A stretch of DNA of 9,819 bases, taken from NCBI GenBank assembly GCA_947176445.1, contig CAMWQK010000018.1, positions 1 through 9,819 on the forward strand. The letters are read 5' to 3'. Below are positions 1-7,214 of this stretch, in pieces. The position numbers and the translations under genes were made by a program. Positions within the stretch are counted from its first letter, which is position 1. Each line of letters starts with the position of its first letter. The notes under the pieces were generated by a model that saw only the letters and a program-made list of their open reading frames with translations, did no database searches and was not told where the DNA came from. Source of the DNA: an uncultured Clostridia bacterium (GTDB lineage: Bacteria > Bacillota > Clostridia > Christensenellales > Borkfalkiaceae).

Positions 1-34
1 TTTCTTATTTTGGTTGGCGCGTTTTTGTGTATAA

Positions 35-346
35 TATACAGGTTTCTCTTCGTCCCTCGGTTCCAACTTTTTTAACAATATTCCCATGAGCGTTCTGTTC
101 TCCTCGATCATCGGCTCGGGCGGGGCGGGGAGTATTTCCGCCGTGTTCGCAACGGTGATCGGCTCCAACGTGGGCGCGTTCTTTACGCCGATCGGCGCGC
201 TTGCGGGCATCATGTGGGGGAATATCATCGGCAAGCACGACGTGAAGTTTACCTATCTCGACTTTCTGAAAATCGGCGTGACGGTGGCATTGCCCACCTT
301 GCTCGCTTCGCTCGGCGGGCTCTGGCTTGCAGTGGCGGTCTTCTGA
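35..346 (+). CDS. C-terminal end of an ArsB/NhaD-type (SLC13-like) membrane transporter, partial or broken
   Basis: The reading frame carries the C-terminal end of an ion-transporter-superfamily permease (ArsB/NhaD/SLC13 type). The conserved membrane-hairpin segment SNFFNNIPMSVLFSSII is followed by ATVIGSNVGAFFTPIGALAG and a last hydrophobic helix ending in AVAVF, as in this family. Homology clearly begins before the first ATG at 86 (SNFFNN is encoded at 62-79), so 86 is not a biological start. The frame is closed by TAA at 32-34. Immediately upstream, frame 1 (1-39) reads as a hydrophobic stretch (ILVGAFLCIIY) that would join smoothly to TGFSSSLGSNFF, suggesting a one-base indel near 30-42, either real (pseudogene) or a sequence-edge error. 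Substrate cannot be told from this fragment: arsenite, Na+/H+ exchange or dicarboxylate are all possible. No convincing terminator follows. Family assignment is fairly sure; intactness is not. Confidence 0.7.
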   Translation, partial: YTGFSSSLGSNFFNNIPMSVLFSSIIGSGGAGSISAVFATVIGSNVGAFFTPIGALAGIMWGNIIGKHDVKFTYLDFLKIGVTVALPTLLASLGGLWLAVAVF

Positions 347-405
347 TAAGAAAACACAAACCGCTTTTATAGGATAGTTTTGATAAAAAATGAGATATTT
401 TCTTG

Positions 406-434
406 TTGAATCGGGGCTTTTCTTATGCTAACAT
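406..434 (+). promoter_or_regulatory. Probable sigma-A promoter of the esterase gene
   Basis: TTGAAT (406-411), a 17-base spacer and an extended -10, TG-C-TAACAT (426-434), lie just before the AGGAGG ribosome-binding site at 444-449. The implied leader would be very short. An alternative -10 (CATAAT, 432-437) is less well spaced. This is a pattern match only. Confidence 0.4.
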
Positions 435-455
435 AATAATGGTAGGAGGAAAGTT

Positions 456-2027
456 ATGGGAAAGACAAGAGGAAAGTTTTTCATCGCGGTTCTGGTTGCG
501 GTATTCATCTTTTTGCTACTGCCGTTTGCGCCTTTTAGCGCAAAGGCGGCGGAGAAGTCCATCGACGTATATCTCATCGCGGGGCAGAGCAATGCCGCGG
601 GGTACAGCGCAAAGGGGCGGCTGAACGAGACCTTTCAGAATGTGTACTATGCGGGCGAGGTCGACCTTTGGCGGCAGGGTGCAAGAAAGGGCACGGCGAC
701 GCAGAAGTGGCTGACAAACTATAAAAAATCGGTCACCGCGGGGTACGGCAGAACGTCCGATTATATCGGTCCCGAGTACGGGATCGCGAAAGTTCTGAAC
801 GAATCCTATTCGGCGCAGTCTCCCGCGCTCATCTTCAAATCGGCGGCGGGCGGCACGTCGCTCCGCAACGAGTCCGCGGGGCAGTCTGCCGATTACGGAA
901 ACTGGTATCCGCGCTCCCTGTGGACGAGAGAGGTAAATGCCGATACTTCGCCCATGGGCGTGCAGTATAACAACTTTGTAGAAAACTTCAAGACGGTGTA
1001 TAATCAGCTAAAAAGCGACGGCTTCGCGGTTCACGTCAAGGGCATGGCGTGGATGCAGGGCGAGGCGGATCTGGGTCGCGACAGCGAGTATGAGACGCTG
1101 TTAAAGACGTTTATTGCCGATATGCGCGCCGATTTGCAAAACATTACGGGCGACGATACACTGACGAAAATGCCCTTCGTCATCGGCGAGATCGCAACGA
1201 CGTTCGAAACGTACAACAATGAAAAAGTTCCCTCGTTTATCGGCGTACAGCGGCGGATTGCCTTGGATACGGAAAACGTCTATTCGGTGAGAACGGACGA
1301 TCTGACGATCGTCAATGCAAGCGGGGCTGTCGTCGGGACGGACAAATATCACTTCAATACGCAGGACGCGGTGACGCTCGGGAGCAAGTTCGGGAAGGCG
1401 CTCGCAGTTGCGGCGGGCAAGTCGGACGAGACGCTCGGCTCCTTCAAGGACGGCTTAAAACAGCCTGCCAACGGCGCGATTTCCTACACTGTCGGCGAGG
1501 ATCAGCGGACGGTCGAATTTACGGTGACGCCGAACGACGGATATCAGATTTCGCGCTTTTACGTGGACGGCAACGACGTAATTGGGGGCATGAACGGCGA
1601 CAAATATCTCACGACGTGGCGGGAAAACATGACCGTGAGCGTTGTGACGGTCGCAAAGCCGAAGCCTGTTTACACCCTCTCTCTGGACTTCGATAAGACG
1701 AAGGGAAAGGCGTTTTTGAGCGTATACTCCGTTGCGGAGGGCAATCCGCTTACCGTAACGGTCACTCCCGATGACGCGTATGAAGTAGAGAGCGTGACGT
1801 TTAACGGCGAAGCGCTCCGCTATGACGGGGAGAGCGGGCGCTACGTGCTGGACGCAGTCACCGCATCGGGCGCGGTCAAGGTCACGTTCAAAGGCGTTGT
1901 TCCAAAAGAGGACGGCGACGAAAGCGGCTGGATCGTTCCCGTCTGCGTCGTGGGCGGCGTGGTCGTTTTGGCAGGCGTGGCGGCGGCGATTGCGATCCCG
2001 CTCGTGAAGAAGCGCAGACAAAAGTAA
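456..2027 (+). CDS. Secreted, membrane-anchored sialate O-acetylesterase-like carbohydrate esterase (SASA/DUF303)
   Basis: A 523-residue protein with an N-terminal signal peptide (basic start, hydrophobic core about 8-28, cleavage likely after AKA at 29-31). The SASA/SGNH-like esterase domain covers roughly 35-320. It has the nucleophile motif AGQSNAAGY with Ser45, the block WMQGEAD at 199-205, and the DxxH motif DKYH at 296-299, giving a plausible Ser-His-Asp triad. Two beta-rich repeats follow (about 335-400 and 405-478; each contains a 'TVTPxDxYxxxxxxxxG' pattern), resembling InlB B-repeat/bacterial-repeat stalks. The end is a transmembrane helix (about 492-516) and KKRRQK. The family removes acetyl groups from sialic acid or from plant or host glycans, so the enzyme probably works at the cell surface with the catalytic domain outside; the real substrate is unknown. 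The start is fixed by AGGAGG (444-449), six bases ahead of ATG. It appears to be a single-gene unit with its own terminator. Confidence 0.88.
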   Translation: MGKTRGKFFIAVLVAVFIFLLLPFAPFSAKAAEKSIDVYLIAGQSNAAGYSAKGRLNETFQNVYYAGEVDLWRQGARKGTATQKWLTNYKKSVTAGYGRTSDYIGPEYGIAKVLNESYSAQSPALIFKSAAGGTSLRNESAGQSADYGNWYPRSLWTREVNADTSPMGVQYNNFVENFKTVYNQLKSDGFAVHVKGMAWMQGEADLGRDSEYETLLKTFIADMRADLQNITGDDTLTKMPFVIGEIATTFETYNNEKVPSFIGVQRRIALDTENVYSVRTDDLTIVNASGAVVGTDKYHFNTQDAVTLGSKFGKALAVAAGKSDETLGSFKDGLKQPANGAISYTVGEDQRTVEFTVTPNDGYQISRFYVDGNDVIGGMNGDKYLTTWRENMTVSVVTVAKPKPVYTLSLDFDKTKGKAFLSVYSVAEGNPLTVTVTPDDAYEVESVTFNGEALRYDGESGRYVLDAVTASGAVKVTFKGVVPKEDGDESGWIVPVCVVGGVVVLAGVAAAIAIPLVKKRRQK

Positions 2028-2040
2028 ATAAAAAATACCG

Positions 2041-2074
2041 TGAGCCGTCCTCTGCGAGGGCGGCTCATTCTTTA
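2041..2074 (+). terminator. Intrinsic terminator of the esterase gene
   Basis: An inverted repeat starts 14 bases after the stop: TGAGCCGTCCT / AGGGCGGCTCA (2041-2067) with a five-base loop and one T-G wobble pair. The following tract is only moderately T-rich (ATTCTTTA), so termination may be partial. Confidence 0.7.
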
Positions 2075-2094
2075 CAGAAATTGGGCGAGAGAGA

Positions 2095-2123
2095 TTGTCT
2101 TTTACGCGGCGGTGTGATATAAT
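2095..2123 (+). promoter_or_regulatory. Strong sigma-A promoter of the RyR-like membrane protein gene
   Basis: TTGTCT (2095-2100), a 17-base spacer and a perfect TATAAT (2118-2123) with an extended -10 TGA (2115-2117). The start codon is 34 bases downstream and a GGGAGAAG ribosome-binding site lies at 2143-2150. The preceding terminator at 2041-2067 supports an independent transcript. Confidence 0.75.
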
Positions 2124-2156
2124 ACATTCGGAAACACGGTACGGGAGAAGATCATC

Positions 2157-4325
2157 ATGTATTTGGCGCTTGGAATTGTATTCTTATTGGCAATCGCTTT
2201 GGGGGGAGTGGGGATCACGGTGACGCTTGTTCGGGCGTCGAAGGACGGTGCGGTTCTGCTCTCGAAGAAGAATTTGTTTTACCTTGCGCCCGTCTTTCTC
2301 GTTCTCTACTTCCTTCATCTGACCGCCGCCCTCTATAACGGCGAAGAGATCGACTTTTTCTATTGCTTTTCGCTTGTCAATTCGACGCTCGACGTGTTTG
2401 CGTTCAAATCGCAGCGCGCGCTCGTCCTGCCCCTGTGCACGGCGCAGCCCATCTTCTATGCGGACTTCATTCTCGCGTACCTCATCGGCATCATCGCCGC
2501 CATTTTAAGCGTTGCAAGTTTCTTCAATCAGCGTATCCGCAACTTTATTGCGGTGCGGCGGCTGCTTCGGAAAAGCTGCGACATCGTGCTCGGCACGTCG
2601 CCCGACGCGATCAGATACGTAAAGAACAACAAAAACAGTTTGGTGCTGGGTGCGGGCGTCTCCCGCAAGGCGTATGCGGAACTCCTCAAAGACGGCACGC
2701 CTGTTTTAAGACTTGCCTTCGAGGCAAAGCCGCTCCTGCGCAAACTCAAACGGCGGGAGCACAACCTGATCGCCTTCCGCGACAGTCGGTTTTCCTACAC
2801 GAAGATTATCGACGTCATCACGGCGATCACGGACGGCGGCGGCAGAGCGAGCGTGCATCTCGAAGCCAATCAGGACGAGATGAAGATCTTGAAGGAGAAG
2901 TTCATCTCGAGCGCGAGCAGCGGAGCGGCGCATATCTACGGGTTCAGCAAGTACGAGTTGATGGCACGCAGATTTGTCGTCGATCATCCGATCACGAAGT
3001 ACATTCCGCGCGATTTCTATAACGAAAATCTCACCTTGAAGAAGGATAAGGAGATCCGCGTCGTATTCGTCGGATTCGGCAAGGTCAACTATCAGCTCTT
3101 CCGCATGTGCGCCATGCAGTTCCAGTTTGCGAAGGAGAAGGGAAAGGGGCTGGTTGCCGCGCCCGTGCAGTATTATGTGTTCGACCACAGCGATACGGCA
3201 CTCCACAACGAATTTTTCTCCCGCATTCTCTTTGAGGCGGACGAGGAGTTCCGCGATTGCGACTTCCCTGAGCCCGAAGAGATCTGCAAGATCAAGACGC
3301 AGCACGTGGATATCAACTCGATCGAGGTGAAAAAGCAGTTCAAATCGCTCGTCGGGAAAGACGCATACACCTACTTTATCGTCTCGCTCGAAAGCGATCT
3401 CGAAGACGCATCGTACGCGCAGACGATCAGGCGGCTACTTCCGGAGAACGGGAACTATAAGATCTTCGTCCGTGCGAAGAACGCCTCGAAGGAGCGGCTG
3501 AACGGCGAGGACGACGAGCTCATCTACTTCGGCGAGGAGCGCGCGCTCTACACGCACGAGAACATCGTCAACAACGATCTTGCGGAGCTTGCCAAGCGGA
3601 TCAACCTCATGTACAACGGCATTAAGGATAAGCCGAAGTGGCTCACAGATCTCCGCGGGGACAGCGCGCTGACGCCGAAAGAGCGGGAAGCAGCACTTCG
3701 GGCGCATATGGCGGACCCGAAGAAGCGTGCGTATATGGATGGGCTGTGGAATAACCTCATCTATATCAAGCAGGCGTCCAACCTGTATCACGCGCTTAAT
3801 CTTCCCTTCAAGCTGAACATGCTGGGCTTCGATATGGTCAAGAACGTCACGGCGGCGGATAAACTTGTCTCCGAAGCCGACTTCAATAAGGTCTATCGGA
3901 ACAGCGGCAGGGGGAGCGGTTACAACAACTATTCGTTCTACTTCGGGCTGGAATCGAGTAACGTGCTCGCATTCATCGAACATCTGCGCTGGAATGCGCT
4001 CTACATTCTTTGCGACTATCGGCAGATGAAAAAAGCCGATATGACCGAGGTCGAGGAACTGGGCGAGGGGATCAGAAATCTCAACCATCAGAACAACGAT
4101 AAAAAACAGCACGCGTGCATTACGACGTATAGCGGGCTGGACGAGCTCGTAAGGTTCAAGTATAGCTATCTGTGTTCGGGCAAGAAGTTCGACGCATCGC
4201 GGTTCGGCTCGGACAAACAGATGCAGGAGCTTGCGAAGATTTACACGTACGACTACATGGACCTCGACCGTCTTTACAGCGAGGTCATCACGATGGGCTA
4301 CGAAATCATAGAGCTCAAAAATTAA
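2157..4325 (+). CDS. Membrane protein with two Rossmann/TrkA-N-like regions and a RyR-domain-like C-terminus, function unknown
   Basis: A 722-residue protein. Three hydrophobic helices occupy about 3-25, 40-60 and 102-123; the rest is soluble. Two segments look like nucleotide-binding Rossmann folds: SLVLGAGVSRKAY (161-173), and IRVVFVGFGKVNYQLFR (300-316) with a GxGxxN glycine loop and following beta/alpha pattern, including YYVFDHSD (339-346). The C-terminal part has EHLRWNALYILCDYRQM (608-624) and, further on, KKQHACITTYSGLDEL (649-664). That EHxRWN ... KxHxCLxxYxxL arrangement is typical of RyR-like segments in bacterial NAD-binding/TrkA-N proteins. By analogy it may sense a nucleotide or couple an ion or ligand signal at the membrane, but no reaction can be assigned. 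Own promoter upstream, own terminator downstream, no operon partner. The domain reading rests on motif recall, so the gene boundaries are far surer than the function. Confidence 0.8.
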   Translation: MYLALGIVFLLAIALGGVGITVTLVRASKDGAVLLSKKNLFYLAPVFLVLYFLHLTAALYNGEEIDFFYCFSLVNSTLDVFAFKSQRALVLPLCTAQPIFYADFILAYLIGIIAAILSVASFFNQRIRNFIAVRRLLRKSCDIVLGTSPDAIRYVKNNKNSLVLGAGVSRKAYAELLKDGTPVLRLAFEAKPLLRKLKRREHNLIAFRDSRFSYTKIIDVITAITDGGGRASVHLEANQDEMKILKEKFISSASSGAAHIYGFSKYELMARRFVVDHPITKYIPRDFYNENLTLKKDKEIRVVFVGFGKVNYQLFRMCAMQFQFAKEKGKGLVAAPVQYYVFDHSDTALHNEFFSRILFEADEEFRDCDFPEPEEICKIKTQHVDINSIEVKKQFKSLVGKDAYTYFIVSLESDLEDASYAQTIRRLLPENGNYKIFVRAKNASKERLNGEDDELIYFGEERALYTHENIVNNDLAELAKRINLMYNGIKDKPKWLTDLRGDSALTPKEREAALRAHMADPKKRAYMDGLWNNLIYIKQASNLYHALNLPFKLNMLGFDMVKNVTAADKLVSEADFNKVYRNSGRGSGYNNYSFYFGLESSNVLAFIEHLRWNALYILCDYRQMKKADMTEVEELGEGIRNLNHQNNDKKQHACITTYSGLDELVRFKYSYLCSGKKFDASRFGSDKQMQELAKIYTYDYMDLDRLYSEVITMGYEIIELKN

Positions 4326-4367
4326 AAAGAGCCCCCGCGCGGCGAATGCCTTGCGGGGGTGTTTTTT
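4323..4367. terminator. Bidirectional terminator between the convergent RyR-like gene and spoIIE
   Basis: CCCCCGC (4332-4338) pairs with GCGGGGG (4353-4359). A T-run (4362-4367) follows on the + strand and an A-run (4325-4329) precedes it, which is a T-run on the - strand. It therefore serves both convergent genes and directly abuts both stop codons. Confidence 0.88.
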
Positions 4368-6684
4368 ATGCACATTCTTTATTCAGCTTTACCGTCAGAA
4401 CGGTCATGTCGTCTGCGGCAAGATTGCCGTAGCGTTTGAGCGCGTCCGCCAGAATCTCCTCGGCGAGCGACTGCGGGTTGAGCGGGCGCAGCGTGCTCAG
4501 ATAGGCACACAGTTCGGAAGTGGAGCCGTATGCGCCCGATACGCCGTCGCTCATGAAGATGAGAAAGTCGTTCTCCTTCATATTGACGCGCATGGTCGCG
4601 GGGTGCACGGCTTCGAGCATGCCGATGGGCAGCGATTCGCCCTCGAGGACGCGGAGCTCCTCGCCCGAGAGAATAAACCCCGCGGGCGATCCGATTTTTA
4701 CGATATCCGCACAGCCCGTGTCGAGGTTGACGGCGGCGAGATCGAGGCAGGCGAACATCTCCTCGGCGGAGTAGGCAATCAGCCGATTGAAGGTGGAGAG
4801 GATCGTCTCGGAGGGCATTTTCGCCTTATAGAAACTCTCAATGAGGGAGAGGGCATTGTCGGAGACGGCGCGCGCGTCGCTCCCGCTCCCCATGCCGTCG
4901 GAGAGCGCGACGAGGAACCGCCGCTCGTCGATCTTCATGAGCGAATGCGTATCCCCGCTCGCAAACTCGCCCGTCTTGGGAGTGGAGGCAATTCCGAATG
5001 CCGCGTCGAAGTTCGCCTTGCGGCGGAAGATATAGGCAAAGCTGTTTCCGGTGAGGGGCAGTTTTTCGGAGAGGGTGAGGGGCACGCCGAGCGCGTCGCT
5101 TGCGATTTGGCACAGTTTCTTCGTCTCCGTATCTTGCAAAAGGGTCATGCTCACGGTGAAGCGGTCGCCCTCGCCGTAGAGGAAGAGTTCGCTGCTGAGA
5201 ATTCCCTCGGCGGCAAGCGCGCGGGAGAGCGTCTCTTCCTCGTCGGAGAAGGCGAATTCCTCGCTCTGTTCGAGGGCGAGATCTTTGAGGATCTCGCTCA
5301 CGCCCCGCGCCTGTTCCGCGAGCATGTGCCGCCCCGCCCGTGCGCTCTCCATCTCCTCGTATACCCGCCGATATTCCGCGAGCTGTTTGTTGAGTGCGAA
5401 CAGCAGCCCCGCGGAGTTGGAGCAGACGGCGCTGATGTCGGCGGGCAGGTCGATGAGGTTCACCCGCCCCTTGGCACAGCCGACGGCGATGAGCTTATCG
5501 AGGCTCTCCTGCACATCGCTACCCGCGCACTTGCGGCGGTTGGGACACAGCGCGCACAGCGTATTCGTAAGTTTATTGCGAATTTCTGTTTGGGAGATAT
5601 TTTCCCGCTCGCCCGCCTCGAAAGCGCATTCGATCTCGCGGAAGAGCGCGGAGACCTCATACAGCCGTTCGCCTACGGCGCGGCGGTTGCGGTTCACGGC
5701 AATGCGCGGCAGCGTGCGCTCGCGGTAGAAGAGGAGATTGCGCTTGAACTTGCGGTAGACCTTTTCGGGGATGCACACGGAGAGGAGCGCGGGGAGCGCA
5801 AACGCGAGCAGGGTGAGCGCGACGTTGACCCAAGAAGTTTCGTACAGTCCGTAGAAATACTGTGCGGCAAGATACCCAAGTCCCGCCGCAAGCGCGCTCG
5901 CGCCCCGCCCGTACGGACACAGGAGCAGGGCAAGGCAGGCGTATACGGCGAACTCCGCAATGGGCACGACGCTTAGGGTTGCAAGCGCCAAGGGTGCGGA
6001 GAGGACGATGGTGAATACCACGGCGGCGGGGCTTTTTAAGAGCGACGTGAGAGAGAGCAGGAGCAAAATCACGATCGCGGAGAACGCCGTCCCGCCGAAC
6101 GCGCCGACAAGCCCCAGCCCGAGGCAGATCCACATGAGCGAGAGCTCGGCGAGCGCACCCGCGGAGAGCCGACAGCGGAACGCGCGGCTGAGGAGTGCGT
6201 CGAGCCCGCTCTCGAAGAGGAGAGAAAAGAGGAATAAGAAGGCGGAGATGACTGCCTTTTGTAAAACGGGCGAAAAGGCGAGAAAGGCGTATCCGTCGTG
6301 CGGGAAGAGGAAGATGAAGGGGATCTGCGCAGCCGCGGCGAGGAACGCGCCCTCGATGCCGATCTTTTTGCGCAACCTGCGGTAGATGACGGCGACGAGC
6401 ACGACGAGCGTCGCCTGCAATGCGTACGAGAGCGTCGCATAGGCAGAGAGCGACGCAACAGAAGAGAGCAGATATCCCGCGCCGAGTACGAGCGGATCGA
6501 GCCCGCTGAGGACGGCGGCGTAGAAGAGCGCAAACGAGAGCGGTTCGCGGCGGGGAAGCGTAAAGTTGAGTAGCACCATACATGCGACGACGGCGATATG
6601 GAGAGCTACGGACGCGGGCTTGATCGCGGGCAGCCGCCGAATGATCCTGCGGGCGGGTTTGGCTTTTACGGCTTTTTTGTTCAT
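4366..6684 (-). CDS. spoIIE: Stage II sporulation protein E, PP2C-type phosphatase that activates sigma-F
   Basis: SpoIIE dephosphorylates the anti-anti-sigma factor SpoIIAA-P, releasing sigma-F in the forespore, and associates with the polar septum through FtsZ. Counting from ATG 6684 the protein has 772 residues (Bacillus subtilis about 827). Many hydrophobic helices fill roughly residues 25-290 as in the ten-helix membrane part. A central linker carries a cysteine cluster CALCPNRRKC, and the C-terminal PP2C domain shows LSDGMGSG (metal-binding Asp about residue 596), MSDGVSGA and ADDMTVL. The frame is open 35 codons further upstream, but 6684 is the right start: GAGGT (6691-6695) sits six bases before it, and the TATAAT box at 6713-6718 lies between the upstream ATG and this one. 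Expression is probably under Spo0A~P with sigma-A (see the upstream sites). Transcribed leftward behind veg but separated from it by a terminator. Confidence 0.96.
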   Translation of the reverse strand: MNKKAVKAKPARRIIRRLPAIKPASVALHIAVVACMVLLNFTLPRREPLSFALFYAAVLSGLDPLVLGAGYLLSSVASLSAYATLSYALQATLVVLVAVIYRRLRKKIGIEGAFLAAAAQIPFIFLFPHDGYAFLAFSPVLQKAVISAFLFLFSLLFESGLDALLSRAFRCRLSAGALAELSLMWICLGLGLVGAFGGTAFSAIVILLLLSLTSLLKSPAAVVFTIVLSAPLALATLSVVPIAEFAVYACLALLLCPYGRGASALAAGLGYLAAQYFYGLYETSWVNVALTLLAFALPALLSVCIPEKVYRKFKRNLLFYRERTLPRIAVNRNRRAVGERLYEVSALFREIECAFEAGERENISQTEIRNKLTNTLCALCPNRRKCAGSDVQESLDKLIAVGCAKGRVNLIDLPADISAVCSNSAGLLFALNKQLAEYRRVYEEMESARAGRHMLAEQARGVSEILKDLALEQSEEFAFSDEEETLSRALAAEGILSSELFLYGEGDRFTVSMTLLQDTETKKLCQIASDALGVPLTLSEKLPLTGNSFAYIFRRKANFDAAFGIASTPKTGEFASGDTHSLMKIDERRFLVALSDGMGSGSDARAVSDNALSLIESFYKAKMPSETILSTFNRLIAYSAEEMFACLDLAAVNLDTGCADIVKIGSPAGFILSGEELRVLEGESLPIGMLEAVHPATMRVNMKENDFLIFMSDGVSGAYGSTSELCAYLSTLRPLNPQSLAEEILADALKRYGNLAADDMTVLTVKLNKECA

Positions 6685-6712
6685 GACAGTACCTCGTGTG
6701 TGTTTTTCCACT

Positions 6713-6718
6713 ATTATA
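6713..6718 (-). promoter_or_regulatory. -10 box of the spoIIE promoter, without a recognisable -35
   Basis: A perfect TATAAT on the - strand, 28 bases upstream of the spoIIE start codon. At normal spacing (16-18 bases), and also at 21 bases, no TTGACA-like hexamer is seen. That is what an activator-dependent promoter would look like, and fits the Spo0A-dependent, sigma-A-read spoIIE promoter known in Bacillus. Confidence 0.6.
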
Positions 6719-6750
6719 ATGGAACGCGAGGGACGGACGGGGTAGGGATA

Positions 6751-6769
6751 TGCCGATATTCGTCGAATA
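6751..6769. promoter_or_regulatory. Candidate Spo0A boxes upstream of spoIIE
   Basis: Two heptamers each match the 0A-box consensus TGNCGAA at six of seven positions on the + strand: TGCCGAT (6751-6757) and CGTCGAA (6761-6767). They are ten bases apart, one helical turn, and lie about 33-54 bases upstream of the -10, where Spo0A~P acts on sigma-A promoters. The same stretch also holds a perfect inverted repeat TATTCG-T-CGAATA (6757-6769), which could instead be a dimer operator. Confidence 0.45.
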
Positions 6770-6794
6770 CCGTCGGTTAAAAACAGCATAAAAT

Positions 6795-6821
6795 AAAAAC
6801 CGCGGGTTGTCCGCGGTTTTT
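6795..6821 (-). terminator. Terminator of veg
   Basis: A perfect 11-base inverted repeat, AAAAACCGCGG / CCGCGGTTTTT, with loop GTTGT, begins 26 bases after the veg stop. Because A and T runs flank both sides it could work in both directions, but only veg reads into it. It isolates veg transcription from spoIIE. Confidence 0.88.
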
Positions 6822-6846
6822 ACTTGTTCTTCGCCCGACAGGGCGC

Positions 6847-7095
6847 TTACGCTTTTTTTGCGGGGCGGATTTTCACGCTGCCGCAGAGCACCTCCGCATA
6901 CGAATAGGCGGTCTTGCCGAGGAAGTTCTTGTCGTTCGGCTCTACCGTAAACAGGGCGGGATACACGCCCGAAAGTTCCCCGCAGAATTTGAGAATTTTA
7001 TTTCTGCCGAGGTTGACGGTCACGTCCACTTGCTGTTTGAAGCAGTCCGCGATCGTCTTTTTTACCGTTACAATGTCGTTATTGCGCTTGATCAT
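6847..7095 (-). CDS. veg: Veg protein (DUF1021 family)
   Basis: An 82-residue protein close to the usual Veg length (about 86). The family pattern is clear: a helical start (TVKKTIADCFKQQVDVTV), then NLGRNKILKFCGELSGVYPALFTVE and the ending TAYSYAEVLCGSVKI, matching the 'G-R-K ... G ... YPs-F-V ... SYSYaDiLT' layout of Bacillus Veg. In B. subtilis Veg stimulates biofilm matrix genes by interfering with SinR; whether that holds here is unknown. The ATG has no Shine-Dalgarno sequence in the bases just upstream (CCTAAAATAAATAC), so initiation must be unusual: either coupled to a short leader ORF whose stop overlaps this ATG, or from a very short leader. Divergent from the sipL-like gene. Confidence 0.93.
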   Translation of the reverse strand: MIKRNNDIVTVKKTIADCFKQQVDVTVNLGRNKILKFCGELSGVYPALFTVEPNDKNFLGKTAYSYAEVLCGSVKIRPAKKA

Positions 7096-7121
7096 GTATT
7101 TATTTTAGGCAAAATTTCCAT
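7092..7121 (-). CDS. Possible nine-codon leader peptide overlapping the veg start
   Basis: AGGAAG (7130-7135, - strand) lies eight bases before an ATG at 7121. It opens MEILPKINT and stops at TGA (7094-7092), which overlaps the veg ATG as ATGA. This would give veg a ribosome supply by translational coupling, explaining why veg lacks its own ribosome-binding site. The alternative is that TATATT (7124-7129, - strand) is a -10 box, so that the leader is not on the transcript. Confidence 0.3.
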   Translation of the reverse strand: MEILPKINT

Positions 7122-7153
7122 AAAATATACTTCCTGCCAAATGATGGAAAATC

Positions 7154-7183
7154 GGCATATTTCTGCCGTTTTGCGCATACGAT
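7154..7183 (+). promoter_or_regulatory. Sigma-E promoter of the SipL-like gene
   Basis: GGCATATT (7154-7161) fits the sigma-E -35 consensus GKMATATT exactly. After a 14-base spacer, CATACGAT (7176-7183) fits the -10 consensus CATACAMT at seven of eight positions. Transcription would start near 7190, ahead of the ribosome-binding site at 7200-7205. It fits the mother-cell role of the gene and excludes the earlier ATG at 7182, which lies inside the -10. Confidence 0.72.
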
Positions 7184-7214
7184 GAGAGGAAAACAAATCG
7201 GGGAGTATCATCAA

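Noticed and set aside
30..35. Perfect TATAAT near the left edge
   Set aside because: No suitable -35 at 15-19 bases, and it lies within or beside the transporter coding region.
4351..5976. A 541-codon + strand open frame opposite spoIIE
   Set aside because: It is the antisense shadow of spoIIE: no ribosome-binding site, low-complexity charged composition, and the opposite strand carries clear SpoIIE motifs.
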